A DNA stretch of 58,843 bases from the NCBI GenBank assembly GCA_001970955.1, contig MPUH01000384.1:1-58843 (forward strand). Direction: 5' to 3'. This document shows, piece after piece, positions 38,604-49,399 of this stretch. This stretch comes from Stentor coeruleus. Taxonomy: Eukaryota > Ciliophora > Heterotrichea > Heterotrichida > Stentoridae. The notes below the pieces were generated by a model. The model made no database searches and was not told the DNA's origin. It saw nothing but the letters and a program-made list of their open reading frames with translations. The stretch's first letter is position 1. Each line of letters opens with the position of its first letter. The position numbers and the translations under genes are program-made.

Positions 38604-41064
38604 ATGAAAGAAAATCAAGCATTGCTAAAATCATTAACACAAGCATTTCTTCATAATAATACCCCATCTGAAGTGTTTCTTTCTAACCTTTCGCATATAG
38701 CCTTTAAAGAATCCTATGTTCAGACTATATCTTTAAACGATGTAAAATCCAAGCTTTTAGGGTATTTTTTTAATTAGAATCGCTTTGAAACTTAGAGTTC
38801 AATCTAATCTATCTCAAGGAACTCAATTAGAAAACCTTGTTCACAAAATGTTCATCCCGCCTGTTTCTCAGATGAAATACGAAATGACCCAGCTTTTATA
38901 TTATTTGCAAAGACAGAACACTGAAAATTGTGAGCTAGAAAATTATGAGCCAGAAAATTATGAAGAAAGGAATAATAATTTATTAGATTGGGATGGGCAG
39001 ACAATATTTAGTGAAAGTAAACCTACGATATCTGATTTTTCAATGAGTTATATGCAAGATGATGCTTTTTCAGTATATAGTGCGGCAGAAAATATAGAAG
39101 GACAAGATCAAAGAGTGAGTATAAGTACAGAAGGTAGTGGAGTTGAGAATAATATTATCACTCCTATTAAAGGTTATGAGCTAAAATCGTTGTTTTCAGT
39201 TAAAAAAGCATTAAAAAGAGTATTAGTTAGTATTAGTGAAGAAGCGAGAAGTAGTGTTGAGAGTAAGAATGATGGTTTAAGTCAGAGGAATGATGTGGAT
39301 GTAGAAGTTGGAGAAGAGGAGATTGTGCAGGATGTACTTTTTATGATGCTTGGAACGTCTTGCAAATTTTTCGATAAGGGAGATGAGGGGTATAGGGTTT
39401 TATGCCCTAAAGTTGATTGGATTAGTGATGGTACTCTTAGAGGGTTATTGATGAAGTTTACTGAATATGCGAATGAGATATTCAAAGTTCAGAAAATTAT
39501 AAGCGAATTGTTGTGCCATAGTAATCTCAGTTATATAGCACTAGGCACTTCAAGCCAAAAAGTTGTATTATCAACGCAAAATAAAATTTCTGAATACTTC
39601 AAGCACTTTTGTAAAAGCCAACCTTCACCTGATATCCCTTTTTCTCACTGTACCTTACTCGTATTACTTCATATTTTAAACCCTTTGCACGAAAAAACCA
39701 AAATCCTCAGACAAATCCTTGAGTCCTCAGTAATCAACAATCAAATCCAATCATACAACACATCCTACCTACTTTCAAAGCTTTACGACTACAGTGAAAA
39801 CTATGCTTTAGAGCATTTTTTTATAGTCAGAGATTTATTTTTCGATGTTTTCATGCAATACGTTTGGGATATAACCCTTTGGATGGTCTCAGCAACCATA
39901 TCCCCAGGTTTTTTCATTATAAAACAGTTTGACAACCAACGCAAATGGAAAAACTACATCTTACAAACAGTTCAAATTCATGGGAAAACTCAACTTTGCA
40001 TCCCTTTTTTTATAAAATCATACGCTCAACAAATCTATGTTATCGGAAATTACTATATACTCGAAAGGGGTCTTCAAAACGAATGCCCAGAAAGCAAAAT
40101 TTTCGATATCACTGCAAACTCAATATACACAACAATTTATGATAGTTTCTTAAACTCTTTAACCTCTGATATTTATTCTTTAAACCTAAACAAAATCATC
40201 CAAAACTCTTTTGGAAACTCAATTGAAGAACTTTACTCCACAATTGGGCTTAAAGTTTTAAATGTTTTTACAAATCAATTTAATTTAGTCAATTTACTGA
40301 ATATCCTCCAAAATATATATTTTATACAAGATACAGAGTTTTTATATATAATTGAAGAAGTTATAGAAAAAATTCAAAGGAAAGAGCCTATTTATAATAT
40401 TGACTTGGTTATAAATCAGTACTTTTCAGATAAAGGTTATGATAAATACTTTCATTGTTCTTCTGAAAAATGCATATTAAAAATCGAGCAGGTAAGAATT
40501 GAATTTTCTGTCCCGATTGTGTTTGATTTTGTATTAGAAGACTCAATAAAAAAGTATAAAGAGATTTTCCACATGATTTTACATATACATTTAGCACATA
40601 AATGCGTAAAAACATTAAACAAAGAGCATAATTTGATTAAGTATCGTAGGGAATTCATTAATTTTTTTGATTCTTTCGAGTATTATGCGTATCAAACTGT
40701 TATAGTTCATCATTGTCAGGAGTTTCATATGAAAATGATAAAATGTAACGAAATATATCCAGTTACTAAAGCTCATAGATATATGATTGATAATATATAT
40801 TTAAAGCTTTTTTTACTGCCTCAGTTGTTGCCGATAAATAATTTGATTTTGAGTATTTTCTCTTGTTTTAAAGAATTGTATTACAAATTATTGGCTAATG
40901 AAAGATATGATATTGAAGATATAGGGGGGAATTTTAGTGATAATCTTATTAAATTGCTTAATGTGCTTCAGAGGATTGCTGATAGTTTTCCAGAATTTAA
41001 AAGTAAGAAATATACAGATTTGAATCGTGAGTTTTTGGTGAATTTCGAATACTATTCAGTATAA
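38604..41064 (+). CDS. gamma-tubulin complex component (GCP/Spc97-98 family)
   Basis: Exon 1 begins MKENQALLKSLTQ at 38604 and ends at 38761; the 16-nt intron 38762-38777 joins it to the long second exon, giving about 814 residues. The GCP pattern is visible: FIPPVSQMKYEMTQLLYYL near the N-terminus, ALEHFFIVRDLFFDVFMQYV, and in the C-terminal GRIP2-like half FDFVLEDSIKKYKEIFHMIL, FEYYAYQTVIVHHCQEFHMKM, and KAHRYMIDNIYLKLFLLPQL, which follow the family layout of PL...I..KY...F, Y....V....W..F and H..YL..I. GCPs nucleate microtubules at basal bodies. Which GCP (4, 5 or 6) cannot be decided. Divergent from the PDE gene. Confidence 0.72.
38762..38777 (+). other. 16-nt intron in the GCP-like gene
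   Basis: gtatttttttaattag splits codon GGA (two bases before, one after) and contains an in-frame TAG. Only a 16-nt excision keeps the long downstream frame. It is the only clear 16-nt intron in the window. Confidence 0.85.
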
Positions 41065-41388
41065 GTTTATAATAAATATAGGTGTGATATTGCATGAGTT
41101 TTATATATATAGTAATTATATGATTTTTATGATGTAAATATAATAGGTAGTAACGTTATGATTTTTTTTGTATATAAGTAAAAAATTGTCTTAGGATGAC
41201 TAGGAAAATATAAAAAGTAACTAGAAATCTTTAATAAATTTTAAAATCTGAAATCATTTTAAATATCAGAAACTAGTAATCATCACCATTTCTTCTTTCA
41301 TTTTCATCTACTTATTTCTATTAAAACAACAGCAAAATCTTAAAAAAAGCTCTTCATACTATAATATCACCAAGTTATAAAAATAAAA
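41065..41388. other. intergenic, no gene seen
   Basis: G/T-rich then C-rich toward the next ATG; no ORF or RNA gene recognised. Confidence 0.5.
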
Positions 41389-42230
41389 ATGCGTAAAGAA
41401 GAAATGAGAATCTTAAGTGCTCGAAATGGTCCTTTAAGTTCAACAATGCCAGCTTCTGTATTTGAAGCTGAACTAAGTCCAGTCCAAAAACGAAAATCTG
41501 TTGACTATGGTATAAGAGGGCGATCAATATACAAAAAAGAACGTAATATTGAAAATCAACAAGAATTAGAAGCTTATAGTGAACTTAGATCCTTATATGA
41601 AAAAGCTTTAAATGAAAATTTGAGTCTTAAAAGTGGAGATCCACATGAAAGCTCAATTTCTACAGTTAAACTTGATAAAGAAAGTAATCTGCGTATTTCA
41701 TATGCGAATGAAATTGAAGACCTTAATGAAGTTCTTGCTGACTGTATGCAAAGTATTAAAGTATTAAAAGAATATCAAAATGAACTTATTAATAATAAAA
41801 TCCATGCTAAGAAAGAACTTGATGATCAAAGGGGTATGCATAGAAAAGGAAGTTTGGGAAATGGANTAAAATCCATGCTAAGAAAGAACTTGATGATCAA
41901 AGGGGTATGCATAGCTTTGCCAAAGATAACATGGTTTCTTTACTTCAAGGTAAGCTGAATAATACTGTGGATATGCTGAAAACTGTTTATAGGGATAAGA
42001 AAAATCTTGAAGCGTTATTGGAAAAAGAGGCAAAACATAAGCATAATTTACAAGGGCAGAGTGCTGCGTTAGAGGAAAAAATTAAAGTTTTAGAAGGGAG
42101 AAATAAAGAAGTTATGAATACTGTACAGATTACAGCACAAATAAGTAATACTTTAAGTAAGCAAGAAGCTATGAATAAAAAAATTGAAAAATATGAGTCT
42201 TACATACAATCAAAAATGAAAAAATCATAA
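41389..42230 (+). CDS. coiled-coil protein, interrupted by an assembly artefact
   Basis: The gene reads as one coiled-coil protein of about 256 residues once an unmerged overlap is collapsed. A 48-nt segment (41796-41843) recurs at 41867-41914, with N at 41866 between. Read through the raw sequence, the frame shifts and stops at 41958. Joining the copies continues ELDDQRGMH into SFAKDNMVSLLQGKLNNTV. The N-terminal 60 residues are Ser/Arg-rich and probably disordered; the rest is heptad-rich Leu/Glu/Lys. No other domain is recognised. Note that the 22 nt after the left copy (41844-41865) do not match the right copy, so that tail may be erroneous. Confidence 0.7.
41796..41914. repeat. 48-nt duplication around N at 41866 (assembly overlap)
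   Basis: The copies 41796-41843 and 41867-41914 are identical. A 22-nt unmatched tail and one N separate them. The duplication breaks the reading frame of the coiled-coil gene. Confidence 0.85.
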
Positions 42231-42478
42231 GAAAATTGCTATAAAATAACTACTTTAACACTATATTTTAAACCGACGAAAATTATCTTCTTTTTTTTAA
42301 ATTGAAATTATCACTTTACAAATTTTTATTAGTTTTTAACACAATTATCATTCACCCATCTATCGATATAAATCAAAAAAAAGTTATCCTCTAAAAAAAT
42401 TTACCATTTTCTATCAACAGCACACACATATCTTAAAACAATCAATAAAAACATTAAATAAACTCTAGCGATATAAAA

Positions 42479-43144
42479 ATGGAACCTGAATCTCTTGCAA
42501 AGCGTATTTTCAAACAAGGTCTTGCGACAAACCTCCTTGGTCTAACTTTAACAATCATGCGTGTAACAATAGGCCTAACTATAAGTGGGGATTTTACAAC
42601 TTTTATCGCTCAAATATGTATGAGTGTAACATGTTTCATAACAGGATTTTCAGGTAGAAGAGCTAGTAGGGTTCGTAAAGCGAAAATAGTAAAACGTTAT
42701 GCTTTCTTATCTTTATTATGTTTTATAATCTGGGGGATATTAGGTTTACTTAGTACTATCATGCAGATTATATATCTTTATAATGCATCTTCTAATAAAC
42801 AAGCTGATCTTGGTATTGTATTTGCTGCATGGCTTGTCTTGTATATAATAGGACTTTATTTTCTTAGATTATTTCGAGTAGGGGCAATTATGTATGCTAA
42901 AACTTTTTTATATGGGCAAGATGAACCTATAGCTGGAGCTTGGCCAGATGCAAATCCTAAGTCTGATATTTCTGGTAAGAATATGAATATCCCTAATCCT
43001 GAGACGGTACCTGAATATCCACAAGGAACATCAGCAGATCCTCAGAATTATACTATAGGAAATGCTAGTAATCCTAATTATAGACATCAAAATGATCATA
43101 TAAATGAATATCAATATGTACCTCCACAGATTCCCCCTAGTTAG
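42479..43144 (+). CDS. four-TM protein, paralogue of the NQYLPP-repeat protein
   Basis: A 221-residue protein with four membrane segments (about 18-38, 42-58, 73-98, 110-128) and a hydrophilic Pro/Asn/Tyr-rich tail ending EYQYVPPQIPPS. It matches the gene at 21451-22308 along the membrane region (LLGLTLTIM, SVTCFITGFSGRRA, LLSTIMQII, GIVFAAW, GAIMYAKTF) but its tail lacks the tandem repeats. The pair indicates gene duplication with divergence of the tail. Function unknown. Start at the first ATG after a G-poor leader, stop TAG. Confidence 0.75.
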   Translation: MEPESLAKRIFKQGLATNLLGLTLTIMRVTIGLTISGDFTTFIAQICMSVTCFITGFSGRRASRVRKAKIVKRYAFLSLLCFIIWGILGLLSTIMQIIYLYNASSNKQADLGIVFAAWLVLYIIGLYFLRLFRVGAIMYAKTFLYGQDEPIAGAWPDANPKSDISGKNMNIPNPETVPEYPQGTSADPQNYTIGNASNPNYRHQNDHINEYQYVPPQIPPS

Positions 43145-43266
43145 TTAAAAAAATATTACAATCTTTTAGTTTGGAAATTAATAAATAAAGTTAAGTTTTT
43201 TTTATCCGTAAATTGTATTAAATGTATATTTTCTCTAATCTTTAAATTTAATTGTAAAACATATAA

Positions 43267-44895
43267 ATGAATAATAGTCTGAAAACAGAAAGACTTGATT
43301 TCTCAGTAAAGCATCCTCAATTAGAACTAGTAAATGATATATAGGATATTTCTAATCAAAGACTTGGACGTAAACGTTATGATCAACATAAAAACTTTGA
43401 GTCTACAAGGACTAATTATGGTTATAGCAACTTAACAAAAAATTATAATGAAGGGATAAGAGATTCTGAGAATATATCAATAGATAATAAAAAAAATATT
43501 TTCAGACCTTTAATTAGTACACCTGTTAATTCAAATAGTTTCTTGACCTTTGAACAGCAAAAAGCTCAAGAGATTCATAATCGAAATCCTTATGAAAATA
43601 ATGATATTGAAAAACTTGTAGAAAGATATAATGAGAATAAAAGGATTCAGAGAGGACAATCAACACATTTATATTCGATGAACCGTCAAAGCCCTTTAGA
43701 TAAAATAAAAGATTTACCAGTATCGTATACAAGTTTTTCTAATAAGTATTTGACTGAATCAGAACCTTTGAAGAATTTAGAATCTAGTAAAACTACAGCA
43801 AAAATTGTTAGAAAACCTTTAGATGAACAAATTTTTCAAAAAAAACAACAGGATATTAATTATGATTTGTATCAAGATAAAATTACACCTAAACCTCGTT
43901 ATTCAAGTCAAGACCCTAATGTATCTAAAGACCATTATAACAATTTACTTCTTGAAAAAAATTATGAAATTACGAATAACACTTTGAAAAGTCCTCGGAT
44001 TTATGATGAAATTGATAAGCTTCAGGCTGAATTGAAAATGAAAGAAGCAGAGATCGCAAAGTATCAAGAAATTCTTTTAAAACAAACTTCTTATTCACAA
44101 GATATAAATAATACCCCAAATCCTCAGATTCCTAACAACAACGCAAATTTTCAGATTCCTAATAATAACAACACAAATTGTCAGATTTCAAATAATTATA
44201 ACCCAAATCCTCAAATTCCTAATACAAATTATAGTCAAAATGTGTTAAATCAAATAGCTAAATTAGAATACGACAAGCAAAAAATTATCAATCAACGTTT
44301 ACAAAACTTAAACGACCTAGAAAGTCAATTATATGAAAAATATAAAGAAAAACAAACGATTATTAGCCTAAAAGAAAAAGAGCAGCAACAAAGATTAGAA
44401 ATGCTTAGGATTATAAAAGAATTAGATACTAAAGAAAGAATAGATAAAGCAATAAGAGCAAAAGAATATCGTGAGCAGTTGGACTTTCAATCACAAGTTA
44501 AAAAAGTATTAATGAATACTGAGAAAATCGAAGGCAAGGCTGATAGTTTTGATAAGAAATCTGATGTTTTTAGATATAAATCTTCAAATCTTTTTACTAA
44601 TACGAATAATCAAGGTATTATTTCTAGTCCACCTAAATTTACAAAGAAAAGCCCTAAGACTGTATGTTATAATCCTATAACTGGGGATTTAAAAGATACT
44701 TCTGAATTTGTATTTGGACCACATCCTTTTTTAGGGACGAATTCTATAGATAGAAAAAATTTACAAGGAGGAAATGGGAAAGGGTATAAAGATACTGAAG
44801 ATAATAAGGAAATCGAAAATAAATTGGAAATTAAAAATGAAGATAAATTTTTGTCTGGATATGGATCACTTGTTATTCAGAATAATAAAAGCTAA
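43267..44895 (+). CDS. Asn/Gln-rich coiled-coil protein, unknown
   Basis: Exon 1 starts MNNSLKTERLDF at 43267; the 15-nt intron 43330-43344 joins HPQLEL to DISNQRLG, giving about 537 residues. The N-terminal 200 residues are disordered, Asn/Lys/Ser-rich. A coiled coil spans about 210-240, then degenerate Pro-Asn repeats (NTPNPQIPNNN type, about 255-300) lead into a second, longer coiled coil (about 300-400). The end is Ser/Lys-rich. No conserved enzyme motif. Composition resembles ciliary or cortical structural proteins, but that is only a resemblance. Confidence 0.65.
43330..43344 (+). other. 15-nt intron in the Asn-rich coiled-coil gene
   Basis: gtaaatgatatatag contains the in-frame TAG. 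Removal joins the short first exon to the main frame in phase 0. A at position 10. Confidence 0.85.
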
Positions 44896-45539
44896 TTTAT
44901 TAAATGCGTAGATTTTATAAGTTGACTTATTTTGTGTATTTTTTTTAGAATTCTGAGTGAAGGAGGTTAATTTAAGTGAAAAAGTTATATTTTTTATATG
45001 AAATTAAGGTTATTATTAGTTTAATAAATTGTTTCAGGATAAATTTAAGTAGTTTAGAAAATGTTAAAAGAATTTTATAGAATAAAAATATAGAAAATAT
45101 GATATTTGGAAAGAGTTTGAATATATTAAAGTATCAATAATTATAAATTACTATATATTAAGTAGTTTAGTTTTGTGCTAGATTTTAATAAAAATAATAT
45201 ATATATTGTAAAGATTATATCTAGTAGTTATTTGGTATTTGTGTATACATATCAAATGAAATATTTTATTTTTAAATTTAGAATTCTTATTATCTTTTAA
45301 TTATCCTTTTATACTTCAAAAAACCTTTTAGTGAATATTTTCTGTAATTTTATAGCTTATATAAATTATTTAATAAACCAAGTACTTAAATAAATTATGT
45401 AAAGTTTTTCATTAACTTAACCTACAAAAACTAATGATAAACTCTAACTTTTCTAAAGCATTATGTTGTAAAATACAACTTATAAAAATACTTAAATATA
45501 CCCATTTCATTTCTAATTTTATTATTTATAAACTTAAAA
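44896..45539. other. intergenic, no gene seen
   Basis: Very AT-rich; G-containing up to about 45250, then G-poor toward the next ATG. No recognised RNA gene or ORF. Confidence 0.5.
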
Positions 45540-46304
45540 ATGCAAAATTTTGCAAACTTTATCCCAGAAATAACTGTAAAAAGATACAAGCTTAAATTCA
45601 CAGGCTCTCTAAAACAAAAAATCAAAGAAGCTTACAATAATGCTTTGAAATCTATCAAAAATGAAATGAAACTAGCTATTAGTACAATTGAAAGTTATGA
45701 GAAATCATTAGAAAATGCAATTAATGATATCTCAAACAGCCTCCCTATTCCTATTTCAAAAGGTTTCTGTGACCAACTGTGCTTTAAATGTAATAGCACA
45801 GGTCTGTATTTCATAAATAATGTAGGATATCACAAAGCTTGCTTAAATTGTATTGGATTACTTGAAAGTATTGAAATATGTATGCATTGCCAATCTAAGG
45901 TCAATATTAATATTTCTGAACCATTGAATATGTGTAAAGGCTGTAATAAATACCCACAAATCTTTCAAGATGTTTGCATAGAATATCATTGCTTAAACTG
46001 TTTTTACTTTTGCAAACTTTGTAATGAAATTCATTGCAAAGTATGCTCTAAAGTGGGAAATAAACTCAATGCTCATGATAAAAGAAAAGAAAAAAGTTGT
46101 AATAATTTTCTTAAAATTCAGCAAAAAAGATGTGATGATATAATTTCCAAGAAAATTTTTAACAAACCTAGAAATTTTATATTGAAAATTGAATCAGAGA
46201 TAAAATTGAAGAAGAATCCAAATAATAAAATTGAGAAAAACAATTTAAATCTTATTTGTAGAAGATCTGCTAGTGCTTTAAAAAAAAAATCTAAATTTGA
46301 ATAA
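45540..46304 (+). CDS. cysteine-rich zinc-binding protein, unknown
   Basis: A 254-residue protein. The first 75 residues are helical and basic. The middle (about 75-195) has about twenty Cys/His in ordered pairs: CDQLCFKCNS, HKACLNCIG, CMHCQ, CKGCN, HCLNC, FCKLCNEIHCKVCS. The pattern of CxxC and HxxC pairs suggests two or three zinc-binding modules of RING/LIM/B-box kind, but spacing does not clearly match one. The tail is Lys/Asn-rich. Function unknown; might be a scaffold or ubiquitin-pathway protein. Confidence 0.65.
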   Translation: MQNFANFIPEITVKRYKLKFTGSLKQKIKEAYNNALKSIKNEMKLAISTIESYEKSLENAINDISNSLPIPISKGFCDQLCFKCNSTGLYFINNVGYHKACLNCIGLLESIEICMHCQSKVNINISEPLNMCKGCNKYPQIFQDVCIEYHCLNCFYFCKLCNEIHCKVCSKVGNKLNAHDKRKEKSCNNFLKIQQKRCDDIISKKIFNKPRNFILKIESEIKLKKNPNNKIEKNNLNLICRRSASALKKKSKFE

Positions 46305-46507
46305 CTAAATCAGACCTTAAAATATTTGGATTATATAGTTAGATTTAATACTTAAGATAAAAATATCAAAAATTACATCATAAAACTTTATGAAAATTAC
46401 TTTTAATACTAGTATCTTATGTGTATAAATTATAAATAATTCTTAAAGTATAAACTGAAGATTTTAGGTTTTGTAATTACTCTGACGTAAATTTTTATAT
46501 ACTAATT

Positions 46508-48583
46508 CTATTGTTTTTTTGTAAAACTTTCCCTAGAAATAACTCCTACAAGTTTCCCTTTGCTTACTACATAGACTTGTATTAACCCCATCATAATAAA
46601 CATAAATTGAACTTTTATAAGACTTAAATTTTCCGGCACACTCAAAGGAGCAAAATCAATCAAATCATTATCGATAACTATTTCCCCATCTAAAAAATTT
46701 GTAACATTAGAACTTTCTGAATCTTTGTCCCAAGTTTCAATATAAGAATCATTAGTAATAAGTAGTGGAGACAAATGTTTATCTAAAAAGTCTTTATCAG
46801 TATTTGTCATACTTGCAGCATTCATTGCATAGTTTTCTACAATAATTTTCTTTAAAGACTGAATAGATATTTCACCAATAAGATAGTTTTCTTCATCAAT
46901 AATAGGTATTTTCGCATATTCATTACTTCTAGAAATAATCAGAGATATTTCTCTTAAGTTTGTGCTTTGGGTCAAACTAGTTTTAGCAGAACTCAAGTCA
47001 AGAACATGTTTACTATATAAAGCTGAAGGTTTAATAAGTGGTATATATGGCAGCTGTTTGAGATGTAATATAACATTATACATTGACATAGTAATCGATG
47101 AAGAAACCGAATATGATATCAGTACTCCAATCATCATAGGCAATATATGATTTATCTGCCCTGTAAGCTCAAATACAATTACAGCTATAGACAAAGTATG
47201 GGTAACCGAACTAACTAAGCATGCTGCACCAACAACCGCATAAATCCCTTTATGCTCAGTACCTAATATCATATCAACAATATACCCAAAAAGTCTTCCA
47301 AGTGCAGCACCTCCAGTAAAAATAGGTGCAACAAATCCACAAGGAATCTGACAAGATATACTCAAAGCTGTCATTGACAATTTCAAAATTACATACAAAG
47401 TTAAATTAAACAAAGTGCTAGGATTACTCCAATACAACTGTTCATAACTTGATAGTTTTTCAGATCTAAACATCTGATTTATAATCGTCTTATCACTTAA
47501 CTGCAAAAAAGGTGCAGTATAATTTACAATTGCACATACAGCTGCTATTAATAAAGTATATCTAAATCGACTATGAATCCTAGGATAAGCCATATTAATT
47601 CTCAAAAATATAAGTTTACTTGTTGTATATACAAAACTAGCACCTACAAGACCACATATAATCCCAAGTAAAGCAAAAGCAAAAATTTCAAAGTTAAAGC
47701 TTATAGGTTCGAATTTTGTAAGGTAAATAAGATCAGTAATTTCTGATAAGTGGAATATAGTAAACCCAATCATACACCATATAGAACAAAAAATACCTTT
47801 CCAAAGGTTACTGACGACATAATAAGTTGTTGTAACTTCAATACTGAAAAGTACTCCACCAATTGGTGCTCCAAAAGCTGCGGCAACTCCACATGCTACT
47901 GAAGCTCCAAGTATTTGATGGCGGATTGTGATACTCTATATGTTTTTTACATTTGGCATTGTTCTTATAAATCGAAGTTTTGTGATTTTATTAGCTATGA
48001 TTACTGAAATATGAACAAAAGGACCTTCTTTACCTATACTAAGTCCTGCAGCACATCCAGCTATAAGTCCGGCAATTTTGGCGGATAAGGTAGAAATGCT
48101 TAAATATTTGCTTATATGAACACCTGATAATATTGACTTTACTTCTGGAATCCCTGACCCTTCAGCATCTGTACTTATGAATTTTCCTGTAGATGCTGCC
48201 ATTAAAGCAAAAAACATAGAGTATATAACCCATATGAAAAAATTACCAATTTTACTTTCGGATGATGATAAGTAATAACGAGCTTCTAAGAGCTTTTGGG
48301 ATAAATAATCTATTGATACACCTATAAAAGCTGTGAGAAGGCCAAGGATGATTAGAGAAATCCAGATTAATGGGTTAAGCATAGATGAACCTTTGAATAT
48401 ACCTCGTGATTGAAGTTTGAATTCGGGTGTTGGGGTACACACTTGGTCGTAGTTTGTGAATAGGTCTGTGAGAATGAAGTTTGCTTTGGATGGCTTGCTT
48501 GGGTTTACTTTGAAGATTTGATCTTTTTCTTGAGATTCTGTGATCATTTTATTAGAAAGATGAGTTTCTTCAATTGATAGCAT
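46508..48583 (-). CDS. CLC-family chloride channel (plasma-membrane type)
   Basis: Two exons joined across the 15-nt intron 47936-47950 give about 686 residues. CLC selectivity motifs are intact: GSGIPEVK, GKEGPFVH (with the gating Glu) and CGFVAPIF. Just after the splice, APIGGVLFSIEVTTTYY carries Val where proton-coupled exchangers have a second Glu. This matches CLC-1/2-type channels, implying a Cl- channel rather than a Cl-/H+ antiporter. The cytosolic C-terminus holds two CBS-like domains (IPIIDEENYLIGEISIQSL and VQFMFIMMGLIQVYVVSKGKLVG). The channel probably sets membrane potential; the localisation is inference. Confidence 0.94.
47936..47950 (-). other. 15-nt intron in the CLC gene
   Basis: The minus strand reads gtaaaaaacatatag after ATG CCA AAT. 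Removal joins RTMPN to SITIRHQILGASVACGVAAA, restoring the conserved CLC stretch. A at position 10. Confidence 0.93.
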
Positions 48584-49035
48584 ATTTAGTTATGTTATGG
48601 ATTAAGTTGGATGCAGATGAAGGACTTGAAGATCATTTTTTTATAGGAGTTGGGGAGATTTTATGAAATTTAGATAGAGTTTGTGGGTTTGGGTTGGAGG
48701 ATAATTGTAATTGGAATATGGTTTGTTTGATGAAATATGTTTTGGTATGTATATTAGTTGGATTGATAATTCAAGTTATGGAAAATTATTAGCCCAAACA
48801 ATCACTCATACAAATTATTTATACTCATAATTATCTTGATATTAATAAAAATTCCATATTGCATCATCATAAAAGCTACTTACATATCTTAACTTCACAT
48901 TCCATTTTGATCGAAATTAATTTTTTATGAACTTTTTATCACATCTTCCTCAAAGGAAAAATCATTCTAAATAACCTAAAATCCTTAAAAATATATTAGC
49001 AAAACTCTTAAAACTACTTTAATAATTCCAAAAGT
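48584..49035. other. intergenic, no gene seen
   Basis: G/T-rich next to the CLC start (48600-48760), C-rich toward 49035; the same skew flip as elsewhere. Confidence 0.5.
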
Positions 49036-49269
49036 CTAAAGATTTTCTTCAATAAGATCATCACGCTTATTTGAACGACTTGTCTCCATTTCATTCTTTG
49101 AATTTTCTTTAGGTAATTGTTTTTTATCCATAGTCTGTCTAAAGTTTCCTATATGCAAAACATTAGTCTCAGAGCTGACAAAGTTTTCAGTGTTCTTTTC
49201 CCCATTATTCTGATATGCATTACTATCGACTACAGAAATTTGCGTATTGGTAGATTTCCCAGTTCCCAT
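49036..49269 (-). CDS. small hypothetical protein with an N-myristoylation motif
   Basis: The open frame extends farther upstream (to 49332), but its first 21 residues would be an AT-rich hydrophobic run (MYLVIIIIICFIYKL). A better start is the ATG at 49269, giving 77 residues beginning MGTGKSTNTQ. This fits N-myristoylation (Gly2, Ser6). The protein is Asn/Glu/Ser/Lys-rich and probably disordered. Function unknown. It could be a membrane-tethered adaptor. Confidence 0.5.
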   Translation of the reverse strand: MGTGKSTNTQISVVDSNAYQNNGEKNTENFVSSETNVLHIGNFRQTMDKKQLPKENSKNEMETSRSNKRDDLIEENL

Positions 49270-49399
49270 TAAATAAAAAATACAAACTAACTTATATATA
49301 AAACATATTATTATAATAATTACTAAATACACAATACTTAAAAATGCTTAACAGTTTATATTGATTATGATTAAGCACTTTTTATATTTTAATTCATCC

